Assembly (NCBI RefSeq): GCF_001864835.1 | Contig: NZ_MJGI01000002.1 | Coordinates: 1 to 56,961 of the forward strand | DNA: 56,961 nucleotides | Direction: 5' to 3' | DNA from: Curtobacterium sp. MCBA15_001 | GTDB lineage: Bacteria; Actinomycetota; Actinomycetes; Actinomycetales; Microbacteriaceae | Shown: piece after piece, positions 24,202-31,797 of the stretch | How the letters are laid out: each line of letters starts with the position of its first letter | How positions within the stretch are numbered: position 1 is the first letter of the stretch | Notes under the pieces: model-generated | Told to the model about the DNA's origin: nothing | Databases searched by the model: none | What the model saw: only the letters and a program-made list of their open reading frames with translations | Program-made: the position numbers and the translations under genes

Positions 24202-24295
24202 CGCCAAAGCGACAGATCACCCCCTGGCGTTCGCGGCGATCTGTCGCTTCGGCGCAGACAACCGGGCGCACCGCACGCGATCTGTCGCTTTGGCG
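24202..24295. repeat. Triple repeat of a 17-bp CGACAGATC arm forming alternative hairpins
   Basis: Arm 24202-24218 is perfectly complementary to arm 24279-24295 (17 bp), and also pairs with a near-identical middle copy at 24238-24254 (one mismatch). Either right-hand arm can pair with the left one, giving a 53-bp or a 94-bp hairpin. It sits between the convergent helicase and PHP genes, past the helicase terminator, and may end the PHP transcript. Confidence 0.8.
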
Positions 24296-24321
24296 ATGCC
24301 GACAGAGCGTACGGCGGGCGG

Positions 24322-25194
24322 TCAGGCCAGGCGGGAACCCGGGCCGACGACCGGGACGGAGCCGGTCGCCTGCGCGACGATCGCGTCGAAGGACGCCCGC
24401 GCGGTGCGGTGCTCGCCGAGTCGGTTCGGCTTGCCGGTGCCGTGGTAGTCGCTCGAGCCGGTGACGAACAGGCCGTAGCGGTCGGCCCACTCGAGCAGGG
24501 TGCGCTTGCCGTGGGCCAGGTTCTCGCGGTGGTCGACCTCGAGGCCGCCGAGGCCCGCGTCGACCAGCTGCCGGAGAGCGGGTTCGTCGATGACGATGCC
24601 CCGCGAGGTCGCGGCCGGGTGCGCGATCACGGGGACGCCGCCCGCGGCACGGATGAGTTCGACGCCCCGGAGCGGGGTCGGCGCTTCGTGGGGTTCGTAG
24701 TAGCCCGAGGCCGGGTGCAGGATCCCCCGGAACGCTGCACTGCGGTCCGACTCGAGCCCGCGTGCGACCAGCGCGTCGGCGATGTGCGGCCGACCGATCG
24801 TGGCGTCGGGGCGGGCCTGGGCCAGGACGTCGTCCCACGTGATCGGGTGGTCTGCGCTGATCCGCTCGACGATGCGGCGGGCGCGGGAGAGCCGTCCGTC
24901 GCGGATGCGCTCAGTCTCGGCCACGAGACCCGGGTCCTCGGGGTCGACCAGGTAGCCGAGGACGTGCACACTGCGGGGGCCCACGCGGGTGCTCAGCTCG
25001 AGCCCGGGGACGAGCGTGAGCGGCAGGTCGCGCGCCGCGGCCACCGCGTCCGACCACCCGGACGTGGTGTCGTGGTCGGTCAGGGCCACGCCGTCGAGTC
25101 CGGCGGCTGCCGCTGCCCGCACGAGTGCGGCAGGGGGTTCGGTGCCGTCGGAGACACTCGAGTGCGTGTGCAGGTCGATGAACGGATCAGGCAC
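24322..25194 (-). CDS. PHP-domain phosphoesterase (YciV/RNase AM type)
   Basis: 290 residues. Metal-binding motifs are clear: DLHTHS at 7-12, the TDHDTT motif near residue 40, PGLELS, HVLGY, VPVIAHPA and SSDYHG near the C-terminus. This matches the stand-alone PHP phosphoesterases, which act as 3',5'-nucleoside bisphosphate phosphatases or 5'-3' exonucleases on short RNA. No polymerase or other domain is attached. GTG25194 has TAGGAT exactly 6 bases upstream. Divergent from the Xaa-Pro aminopeptidase gene. Confidence 0.92.
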   Translation of the reverse strand: MPDPFIDLHTHSSVSDGTEPPAALVRAAAAAGLDGVALTDHDTTSGWSDAVAAARDLPLTLVPGLELSTRVGPRSVHVLGYLVDPEDPGLVAETERIRDGRLSRARRIVERISADHPITWDDVLAQARPDATIGRPHIADALVARGLESDRSAAFRGILHPASGYYEPHEAPTPLRGVELIRAAGGVPVIAHPAATSRGIVIDEPALRQLVDAGLGGLEVDHRENLAHGKRTLLEWADRYGLFVTGSSDYHGTGKPNRLGEHRTARASFDAIVAQATGSVPVVGPGSRLA

Positions 25195-25200
25195 CGATGA

Positions 25201-25206
25201 ATCCTA
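25201..25206 (-). promoter_or_regulatory. -10 hexamer of leaderless PHP gene promoter
   Basis: TAGGAT on the minus strand, 6 bases (TCATCG), then GTG25194. Confidence 0.6.
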
Positions 25207-25262
25207 TCCACAGGTGTGGGGACGCACAGACGGCCGGTCCGGTGCGGTGCGATGATGGAGGC

Positions 25263-26747
25263 ATGGCCGACACGACTCCCCGCGCGACGAGCAACCGCTC
25301 CACGACCCCTGGCTCCTCGACCTTCAAGGACTTCATCGGGTCCCAGTGGGCCGAGCGTGACCGCACCGTCCCCGCGCAGCGCGAGCAGGCGCCGTTCGCG
25401 GCCGACCGCCGTGCGGCCCTCTCGGCGAAGCACACCGGTCGCACCGTCGTCGTGCCGGCCGGCACCGCCAAGGTCCGGTCGAACGACTGTGACTACCCGT
25501 TCCGTCCGCACTCCGCGTTCGCGCACCTGACCGGCTGGGGCACCGACACGGTCGTCGGCTCCGTCCTCGTGATGACCCCGAACGGCGACGGTCACGACGC
25601 CACCCTCTACTTCCGCGCGACCGCGGGCCGCGACTCCGAGGAGTTCTACGCCAACCCCGAGATCGGGGAGTTCTGGGTCGGACCGCGTCCCTCGCTCGAC
25701 GAAGTCGCCGCCGACCTCGGCCTGGCGACCGCCGACCTGGGCGAGCTCGACGCCGTGCTCGACGGGGTCGACGCCTCGGTACTGGTCGTCCGCGACGCCG
25801 ACACGGACCTGACCCGCGCGCTCGATGCCCGGCTCGGCACGCCCGTCGGTGGTGTCGCAGAGGCCGACGACGCCCCCGCGTCCGACGACGTCCTCGCGCG
25901 CGACCTGTCCGAGCTGCGCCTGGTCAAGGACCCGTACGAGGTCAACGAGCTCCGCAAGGCCGTCGACGCGACGAAGAACGGCTTCGACGACGTGATCGCC
26001 GACTTCGACGCTGTCCTGGCCCACCCCCGCGGCGAGCGTATCGTCGAGGGCACCTTCAACCGTCGCGCCCGTGCCGACGGCAACACGGTCGGGTACGACA
26101 CCATCGCGGCCTCGGGGCACCACGCCTGCATCCTGCACTGGACCCGCAACGACGGCGCCGTGCAGCCCGGCGACCTGATCCTCATCGACGCCGGGGTCGA
26201 GGTCGACTCGTTCTACACGGCCGACATCACCCGCACCCTGCCGGTGAGCGGCACCTTCACCGACGTCCAGCGCATGGTCTACGAAGCCGTCCTCGAAGCC
26301 GCCGACGCCGCGTTCGCCATCGTCAAGCCGGGCATCACCTTCCGCCAGGTGCACGCCACCGCGATGGAGGTCATCGCGCGCAAGACCGCTGAGTGGGGCT
26401 TCCTGCCGGTGTCTGCCGACGAGTCACTGCAGCCCGACAACCAGTTCCACCGTCGCTACATGGTGCACGGCACCAGCCACCACCTCGGTCTCGACGTGCA
26501 CGACTGCGCCAAGGCCCGTCGCGAGCTCTACATCGACGGCGTGGTCGAGGCCGGCATGGTGTTCACGATCGAGCCCGGCCTGTACTTCCAGCAGGACGAC
26601 CTGACCGTGCCCGAGGAGTTCCGCGGCATCGGTGTCCGGATCGAGGACGACATCCTGGTGACGGCCGACGGCGCCGAGAACCTGTCGGTCGGCATCCCCC
26701 GGACCCCCTCGGAAGTGGAGGGGTGGATCGCCCGCACCGGGCGCTAG
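25263..26747 (+). CDS. Xaa-Pro aminopeptidase (M24B, aminopeptidase P)
   Basis: 494 residues: an AMP_N-type N-terminal domain to about residue 230, then the pita-bread M24 domain. Metal ligands can be read in ILIDAG, YTADITRT, GTSHHLGLDVHD, FTIEPGLYF and GVRIEDDI. It removes N-terminal residues preceding proline and is cytoplasmic (no signal peptide). ATG25263 is preceded by GGAGG immediately before GC, and GATGAT lies 6 bases upstream, so it could be leadered or leaderless. The GNAT gene follows 9 bp later with its own -10 overlapping this gene's stop. Confidence 0.95.
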   Translation: MADTTPRATSNRSTTPGSSTFKDFIGSQWAERDRTVPAQREQAPFAADRRAALSAKHTGRTVVVPAGTAKVRSNDCDYPFRPHSAFAHLTGWGTDTVVGSVLVMTPNGDGHDATLYFRATAGRDSEEFYANPEIGEFWVGPRPSLDEVAADLGLATADLGELDAVLDGVDASVLVVRDADTDLTRALDARLGTPVGGVAEADDAPASDDVLARDLSELRLVKDPYEVNELRKAVDATKNGFDDVIADFDAVLAHPRGERIVEGTFNRRARADGNTVGYDTIAASGHHACILHWTRNDGAVQPGDLILIDAGVEVDSFYTADITRTLPVSGTFTDVQRMVYEAVLEAADAAFAIVKPGITFRQVHATAMEVIARKTAEWGFLPVSADESLQPDNQFHRRYMVHGTSHHLGLDVHDCAKARRELYIDGVVEAGMVFTIEPGLYFQQDDLTVPEEFRGIGVRIEDDILVTADGAENLSVGIPRTPSEVEGWIARTGR

Positions 26748-26750
26748 CCT
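26745..26750 (+). promoter_or_regulatory. -10 hexamer of leaderless GNAT promoter overlapping a stop codon
   Basis: TAGCCT begins with the TAG stop of the aminopeptidase gene; 6 bases (GAGCGG) later is GTG26757. One trinucleotide thus serves as stop codon and promoter element. Confidence 0.6.
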
Positions 26751-26756
26751 GAGCGG

Positions 26757-27263
26757 GTGAGCACACCCGACGCCGCTGCGCAGCACACGGACACGCAGCA
26801 GACCGAGCCGCGCAGCATCGTCATCGACGTCGAGCACTTCGACTCACCGGATGCGATGCGGCTGCGTGCTGCCCAGCGCATCGAGATCGACAGCACCTAC
26901 GGCGGCGACACCGAACCCGGCGAGAAGCCCACGGCGGACTCCATCGCGGTGTTCTTCGTCGCGCGGGACCAGGACGGCACGCCCCTCGGTTGCGGCGGTC
27001 TGCGCATCGTCGAGGACGGCATCACCGAGATCAAGCGGATGTACGTCCGTCGTGAGTCCCGGGGTGCCGGTGTCGCGACGGAGATCCTGCGTCGGCTGGA
27101 AGAGGCAGCGCTCGACCTCGGGTCACCGGCGCTCGTGCTCGAGACGGGCCCGGCGCAGACCCGCGCCATCCGGTTCTACGAGCGCGAGGGGTTCACCCGC
27201 ATCGCGAACTTCGGCCCCTACGCCGGCGCGCCCCTGTCCGCCTGCTACTCCAAGGTCCTGTAG
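26757..27263 (+). CDS. GNAT-family N-acetyltransferase
   Basis: 168 residues. The acetyl-CoA loop is seen as RRESRGAGVATEIL (R-x-x-G-x-G/A), preceded by EIKRMYV and followed by LVLETG and AIRFYEREGF, the standard GNAT core order. The first ~25 residues are a polar extension rich in Thr, Gln and Ala. Substrate cannot be inferred. Leaderless GTG start 9 bp downstream of the aminopeptidase, so it can be expressed alone or with it. Confidence 0.92.
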   Translation: MSTPDAAAQHTDTQQTEPRSIVIDVEHFDSPDAMRLRAAQRIEIDSTYGGDTEPGEKPTADSIAVFFVARDQDGTPLGCGGLRIVEDGITEIKRMYVRRESRGAGVATEILRRLEEAALDLGSPALVLETGPAQTRAIRFYEREGFTRIANFGPYAGAPLSACYSKVL

Positions 27264-27330
27264 CGCGACGTCGAGCACCGTACGCGCGGTCGCGCGGTCG
27301 CGCGGTCCTCTCCGCGCCCGTCTCCGCGCC

Positions 27331-27532
27331 CGTCCGAGGTCGCACGACCTGCCGCGTACCGCTCGTCGAAGTCGCTCGAAGTGCCGCCTGCCGAGCTGCT
27401 GGGCGGCGGATCGAGCGACTTCGACGGACGTGAGCAGCGAGTCGTGCGACCTCGACGGAGAGACGACGTGCGACCCCGACGGACGTGAGCGGCGAGTCGT
27501 GCGACCTCGGCGAGGAGACGACGCCCGCCCGA
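27331..27532. repeat. Nested inverted repeats plus a 55-bp tandem duplication
   Basis: An outer arm CGAGGTCGCACGAC (27335-27348) pairs with 27441-27454, and a third copy of that arm lies at 27496-27509. An inner arm of 16 bp (27364-27379) pairs perfectly with 27411-27426. The two right-hand outer arms lie in a tandem repeat of period 55 bp (27423-27477 and 27478-27532, both starting GACGGACGTGAGC). The block fills the space between the convergent GNAT and stress-protein genes and can form a long nested hairpin acting as terminator. Confidence 0.8.
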
Positions 27533-27536
27533 CGCG

Positions 27537-28544
27537 TCAGCGCGACTGCGACTCGTCGGTGCCCTTCGCGGGAGCGTCGGACGAGGACGATGACGATGCC
27601 GGAGCATCGGACGACGTCGGGGCCGGCGGCGTAGCTCCGGCGACCCGCTCGCCGTAGCGCGGGGCCTCGTCAGCGCGCGGCGCGACCGGGCCGGACTGGT
27701 GGGGCGCAGGCTGCACGGGCGCGGACTGCGTCGGCGCCTGCTGGCCCGGCTGCACGACCTCGCCGTAGCGGGGCCCGTCGTTCGTGCCGTAGCGGGGCCC
27801 GTCGTTCGTGCCGTACCGCGGCTGGCCACCGGTGGACTCGGGACCGGGAGCCGACGGACGGGCGTACCCCGGGCCTCCTGGCTGCGCGCCCTGCTGGTGC
27901 GGGGTCGAGTGGCCGCCGTACGGCGAGCCCTGCTGCGGACCCGCGTGCCCCGACGGACCGGGACCCGGACGCCACGGCTGCTGCTGCTGGCCCTGGTACG
28001 GCTGCTGCTGCCCCTGGTACGGCTGCTGCTGGCCGTGGTTCCACGCCGCGTGCGGGGTGGCACCGGACTGGCCGAGGATCCGCTGCGCCTGTCCGACGAG
28101 CTGCGGGTCGACGATGATCTGGTAGTTCGTGGCGAGCACCTGGTGCACGCTCGTGAAGTCCCGCTGCCGCTTGGTGATCGCGAACGAGACGATGCCGTAC
28201 AGCATGCCGAACGCCGCACCGATGATCGCGGCGGCCAGGATCAGGCCGCCGGCGGTCGGGGAGAACAGCGTCAGGACGATGCCGAAGAAGATGCCGAGCC
28301 AGAGACCGGACAGGGCGCCCGCGATGGCGGCGCGGCCGTAGGTCATCTTTCCGGTGACACGCTCGACGGTCTTCAGGTCGTTGCCGACGATCGAGAGCTT
28401 GTTCACCGGGAAGTCGGACTCGGCGAGCTTGGCGACCACCGCCTGCGCTTCCGGGTAGCTGTCGAAGGTGCCGAGGACGTCGCCGCGGGGCAGCGTGGGG
28501 AAGACCTGCGCCGTACGACCGCGGAAGGGGCTCTGAGTGCTCAC
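27537..28544 (-). CDS. General stress protein (GSP17M/YflT-type) with Pro/Gln-rich tail
   Basis: 335 residues. The N-terminal domain (GDVLGTFDSYPEAQAVV ... FPVNKLSIVG) is of the GSP17M/YflT stress-protein type. Two membrane helices follow at about 73-95 and 100-125. From residue 155 the chain is low complexity, with GQQQPYQ repeats, then PRYGTNDG repeats, then a Ser/Ala/Pro end. GTG28544 gives the usual MSTQ start; GTG28559 is an alternative with AAGGGG 4 bases before it. It is convergent with the GNAT gene and divergent from the MgtE_N-CBS operon. The role is stress-related by family only. Confidence 0.87.
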   Translation of the reverse strand: MSTQSPFRGRTAQVFPTLPRGDVLGTFDSYPEAQAVVAKLAESDFPVNKLSIVGNDLKTVERVTGKMTYGRAAIAGALSGLWLGIFFGIVLTLFSPTAGGLILAAAIIGAAFGMLYGIVSFAITKRQRDFTSVHQVLATNYQIIVDPQLVGQAQRILGQSGATPHAAWNHGQQQPYQGQQQPYQGQQQQPWRPGPGPSGHAGPQQGSPYGGHSTPHQQGAQPGGPGYARPSAPGPESTGGQPRYGTNDGPRYGTNDGPRYGEVVQPGQQAPTQSAPVQPAPHQSGPVAPRADEAPRYGERVAGATPPAPTSSDAPASSSSSSDAPAKGTDESQSR

Positions 28545-28612
28545 ACAGTCATCATCCACCGTTCCCCTTGCAATCGTTCGAGAGCCGCCAGGGAACCGAC
28601 CGGGCGACCGGC

Positions 28613-28618
28613 TACGCT
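28613..28618 (+). promoter_or_regulatory. -10 hexamer of leaderless MgtE_N-CBS operon promoter
   Basis: TACGCT, 6 bases (GGCCTG), then GTG28625, with no ribosome site. Confidence 0.6.
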
Positions 28619-28624
28619 GGCCTG

Positions 28625-29944
28625 GTGAGCGCCACGAAGGTATTCGTCGCCCGCCTCGCCGGGTGCTCCGTCTTCGACCCCGCTGGCGATCGCGTCGGCA
28701 GGGTCCGGGACGTCCTCGTCGTCTACCGACGGGCCGATCCCCCGCACGTCGTGGGGTTGATCGTCGAGGTCCCCGGCAAACGGCGCATCTTCGTCAGCAT
28801 CGGTCGGATCACCTCGATCGGCGCCGGCCAGGTCATCACGACCGGGCTGGTCAACATGCGGCGGTTCGAGCAGCGCGGCGGCGAGGTCCGGGTCATCGCG
28901 GAGATGCTCGGGCGCAAGGTCCTCATCACCCGGGACCGCATCCGCGCCACGATCGAGGACATCGCGATCGAGGACCGCGGGCAGGGCGACTGGGAGGTCG
29001 CACAGCTCTTCCTCCGCAAGCCCAAGACGACGCCGTCGCCGTTCGGCAAGGGCCCGACGACGTTCGCCACGTGGAACGAGGTCACCGAGGACGAGCTCCC
29101 CGGTGAGTCGCAGTCCGCCGAACACGTCATCGCGGCGTACTCGGACCTGGTGCCGGCCGACCTGGCCTCGACGCTGCTCGACCTGCCCGTCGAGCGTCGG
29201 CTCGAGGTCGCCGAGGAACTCCCCGACGACCGGCTCGCCGACGTGCTCGAGGAGATGCCCGACACCGAACGCGTCGAGATCCTGTCCTCGCTCGAGGACG
29301 CCCGCGCCGCCGACGTCCTCGACCAGATGCAGCCCGACGACGCCGCCGACCTGCTCGCCGAGCTCTCCGACGAACGGAGCGAGGCGCTCCTGCAGCTCAT
29401 GGAGCCGGAAGAGGCGCAGGACGTCCGCATGCTGCTCGAGTACGAGCCGGACACCGCGGGCGGGCTCATGACGACCGAGCCCGTGATCGTCTCCGCCGAC
29501 GCCACCGTCGCCGAGGGCCTGGCGCTGATCCGTCGCCACGAACTCGCGCCGGCCCTCGGCGCGAGCGTCTGCGTCACGCTGCCGCCCTACGAGCCGCCGA
29601 CCGGCCGGTTCCTCGGGCTGGTGCACTTCCAACGCATGCTCCGCTACCCGCCGAACGAACGCCTCGGCACGCTCATCGACCAGCAGACCGAACCGGTCCG
29701 GGTCGACGCGAGTGCCGCCGAGGTCACGCGCGTGATGGCGACCTACAACCTGGTGTCCGTGCCCGTGGTCGACGACGCCCACCGCCTGGTCGGGGTGGTG
29801 ACGATCGACGACGTGCTCGACCACGTCCTGCCCGACGACTGGCGGAGTCAGGGTGACGACGACTCCCCACGCCCCCGCTCCCGAGCTCGCAGGACCCCCG
29901 TGACGACCACGGGAAGGAGGACCACCCGTGGCACGAACGGATGA
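28625..29944 (+). CDS. PRC-barrel / MgtE_N / CBS-domain protein without transport domain
   Basis: 439 residues. An N-terminal PRC-barrel-like beta domain (~1-110) is followed by the MgtE N superhelical domain (~155-265, with LPDDRLADVLEEMP and MQPDDAADLL repeats) and a CBS pair (~270-415, TTEPVIVSADAT and YNLVSVPVVDD). The five-helix membrane domain of real MgtE Mg2+ channels is absent, so despite common annotation it cannot carry ions alone and is more likely a Mg2+ or nucleotide sensor. The 3' end overlaps the DUF1003 gene by 17 bp, making an operon with DUF1003 and mrp. Confidence 0.9.
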   Translation: MSATKVFVARLAGCSVFDPAGDRVGRVRDVLVVYRRADPPHVVGLIVEVPGKRRIFVSIGRITSIGAGQVITTGLVNMRRFEQRGGEVRVIAEMLGRKVLITRDRIRATIEDIAIEDRGQGDWEVAQLFLRKPKTTPSPFGKGPTTFATWNEVTEDELPGESQSAEHVIAAYSDLVPADLASTLLDLPVERRLEVAEELPDDRLADVLEEMPDTERVEILSSLEDARAADVLDQMQPDDAADLLAELSDERSEALLQLMEPEEAQDVRMLLEYEPDTAGGLMTTEPVIVSADATVAEGLALIRRHELAPALGASVCVTLPPYEPPTGRFLGLVHFQRMLRYPPNERLGTLIDQQTEPVRVDASAAEVTRVMATYNLVSVPVVDDAHRLVGVVTIDDVLDHVLPDDWRSQGDDDSPRPRSRARRTPVTTTGRRTTRGTNG

Positions 29945-30470
29945 GACCACCCGGCTGGACTCCCCCAAGGGCATGCGCACGAGCGTCCTGCCGACCCGCC
30001 GTCGCAACGGCAGCGGTGACGCGTTCGGCCGCGCCACCGAAGGCATCGCACGCGCCATGGGCACGCCCTGGTTCCTCATCGGGCTCACGCTGTTCTGCGC
30101 GGTCTGGATGGGGTGGAACACGCTCCTGCCCAAGGCGTTGCAGTTCGACTCCGCCGCGATCGGCTTCACGGCCCTGACCCTGGTGCTGTCGCTGCAGGCC
30201 TCGTACGCGGCGCCGCTGATCCTGCTCGCGCAGAACCGGCAGGACGACCGTGACCGGGTGCAGTTCGAGCAGGACCGGCAGCGCGCGGAACGGAACCTCG
30301 CCGACACCGAGTACCTGGCACGCGAGGTCGTGGCCCTGCGCCTGGCCATGCGCGACATGGCGTCGAAGGACTTCATCCGCGCCGAGCTGCGCTCGCTGCT
30401 CGAGGAGCTCGACCGGCGCGACGCCATCGACGACGGCGACCCGGAGCGTCGCGCGGACATCCGTGGCTGA
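29928..30470 (+). CDS. DUF1003 membrane protein
   Basis: 180 residues. Two membrane helices (~47-66 and ~76-99) with the DUF1003 core (FGRATEGIARAMGT, WMGWNTL, LSLQASYAAPLILLAQNRQ) are followed by a charged helical region that ends in an acidic tail. The function is unknown, but DUF1003 is commonly coupled to MgtE_N-CBS genes, as here. The GTG start has an excellent GGAAGGAGG site 7 bases upstream and lies inside the previous gene. The stop overlaps the mrp start by 8 bp. Confidence 0.93.
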   Translation: MARTDETTRLDSPKGMRTSVLPTRRRNGSGDAFGRATEGIARAMGTPWFLIGLTLFCAVWMGWNTLLPKALQFDSAAIGFTALTLVLSLQASYAAPLILLAQNRQDDRDRVQFEQDRQRAERNLADTEYLAREVVALRLAMRDMASKDFIRAELRSLLEELDRRDAIDDGDPERRADIRG

Positions 30471-31629
30471 CGCCACACCGGGTCTCGACACCGAACAGCT
30501 GGGCACCGCGGTGCTCGCTGCGCTCGGCCGCGTCATCGACCCCGAGATCCGTCGGCCCGTCACCGAGCTCGACATGATCCGTGGCGTCGACGTCCAGCCA
30601 GGAGGCGCGGTGCGCGTCGACCTGCAGCTCACGATCGTCGGGTGCCCGGCCGCCGACACGATCGAGCGCGACGTCCGCGTCGCCGCTGGCTCGGTCGCCG
30701 GGGTCGCCACCGTCGACGTCGACGTGTCCGTGATGGACCCCGCGGTGCGGAAGGCCCTGACCGACCGACTGCGAGCGGGCCGACCCCAGGGTGTCCAGTT
30801 CACCCCGGACTCGCTGACCCGCGTCATCGCGGTGACGAGCGGCAAGGGCGGCGTCGGCAAGTCCACCGTCACCGTCAACCTCGCCGTCGCCATGGCGCGG
30901 AAGGGCCTGCGCGTCGGGATCGTGGACGTCGACGTGCACGGCTTCAGCGTCCCGGGGCTGATGGGCCTGACGGACGAGCAGGGCGTCGCGCCCCGCCCGA
31001 CCCGGGTCGACCAGATGATCCTGCCGCCGGTCGCTCACGACGTGAAGGTCATCTCGATCGGCATGTTCGTCGACGACCCCAGCACCGCGGTGTCCTGGCG
31101 CGGGCCGATGCTCCACCGCACCGTGAACCAGTTCCTGTCCGACGTGTGGTTCGGCGACCTCGACGTGCTGTTGCTCGACATGCCGCCCGGCACCGGCGAC
31201 GTGGCGATCTCGGTCGGGCAGCTGCTCCCCCACGCCGAGGTCCTGGTCGTCACCACCCCGCAGGCAGCCGCGGCCGAGGTCGCCGAACGCAGCGGGGTCG
31301 TCGCCCGACAGACCGGGCAGCGGGTGATCGGCGTCGTCGAGACGATGTCCGGCCTGGTCCAGCCGGACGGCTCCGTGCTGCACCTGTTCGGCGAGGGCGG
31401 CGGCGACGAGACCGCCCGGCGGCTCTCCCGCGGGCAGGACGTGGCGGTGCCGGTCCTCGGCAGCGTGCCGTTGTCCGTCGCGCTCCGCGAAGGTGGCGAC
31501 ACCGGCGTCCCGATCGTCGTCGGCGACCCGATCGATCCCGCGGCGCAGGCGCTCGCCGGCATCGCGGACCGGATCAGCACGATGGGGCGCGGCCTGGCCG
31601 GCCGCAAGCTCGGCCTGTCCACCACCTGA
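30463..31629 (+). CDS. mrp: Mrp/ApbC-type P-loop ATPase for Fe-S cluster transfer
   Basis: 388 residues: an N-terminal MIP18/DUF59-type domain (IDPEIRRPVTELDMI, ~15-95) and the Mrp ATPase with the deviant Walker A GKGGVGKST, then DVDVHGFSVPGLMG, DMPPGTGDVAIS and QAAAAEVAERSG. The C-terminal CxxC of classic Mrp proteins is absent, as in other actinobacterial members. Role by family: loading Fe-S clusters on apoproteins. GTG30463 overlaps the DUF1003 stop, so it is the third gene of the operon. Confidence 0.92.
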   Translation: MADATPGLDTEQLGTAVLAALGRVIDPEIRRPVTELDMIRGVDVQPGGAVRVDLQLTIVGCPAADTIERDVRVAAGSVAGVATVDVDVSVMDPAVRKALTDRLRAGRPQGVQFTPDSLTRVIAVTSGKGGVGKSTVTVNLAVAMARKGLRVGIVDVDVHGFSVPGLMGLTDEQGVAPRPTRVDQMILPPVAHDVKVISIGMFVDDPSTAVSWRGPMLHRTVNQFLSDVWFGDLDVLLLDMPPGTGDVAISVGQLLPHAEVLVVTTPQAAAAEVAERSGVVARQTGQRVIGVVETMSGLVQPDGSVLHLFGEGGGDETARRLSRGQDVAVPVLGSVPLSVALREGGDTGVPIVVGDPIDPAAQALAGIADRISTMGRGLAGRKLGLSTT

Positions 31630-31700
31630 CCCGGCACGGTCCACCCATCCGGTAGGCGCCTTCCTGTGCGTCTCCTCATGGTGCTCGATCGGTGCCCGGG

Positions 31701-31730
31701 GCAATTATGCAAGAGCATTACGCAATGCTC
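31701..31730. promoter_or_regulatory. AT-rich repeat block upstream of chitinase, possible operator
   Basis: A short A/T-rich island in very GC-rich DNA. It has the imperfect direct repeat ATTATGCAAGAGC / ATTACGCAATGCT and a perfect inverted repeat GAGCATT (31713-31719) / AATGCTC (31724-31730). It lies about 70-100 bp before the chitinase start, where a regulator of chitin use could bind. I cannot name the regulator; it does not look like a DasR site. Confidence 0.45.
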
Positions 31731-31797
31731 CTGCGGAATCAGGCGCAGGAGTTCCACCCTCTCGGCAACGGAGCCGAGCGAGGAACAGGAGAACCGC

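Noticed and set aside
28625..29944. Functional MgtE magnesium channel
   Set aside because: The membrane domain is missing, so it is described as a sensor-like protein.
31701..31730. DasR or LexA binding site upstream of chitinase
   Set aside because: The sequence does not fit the DasR palindrome core or the GAAC-N-GTTC LexA pattern, so I only call it an unnamed operator candidate.
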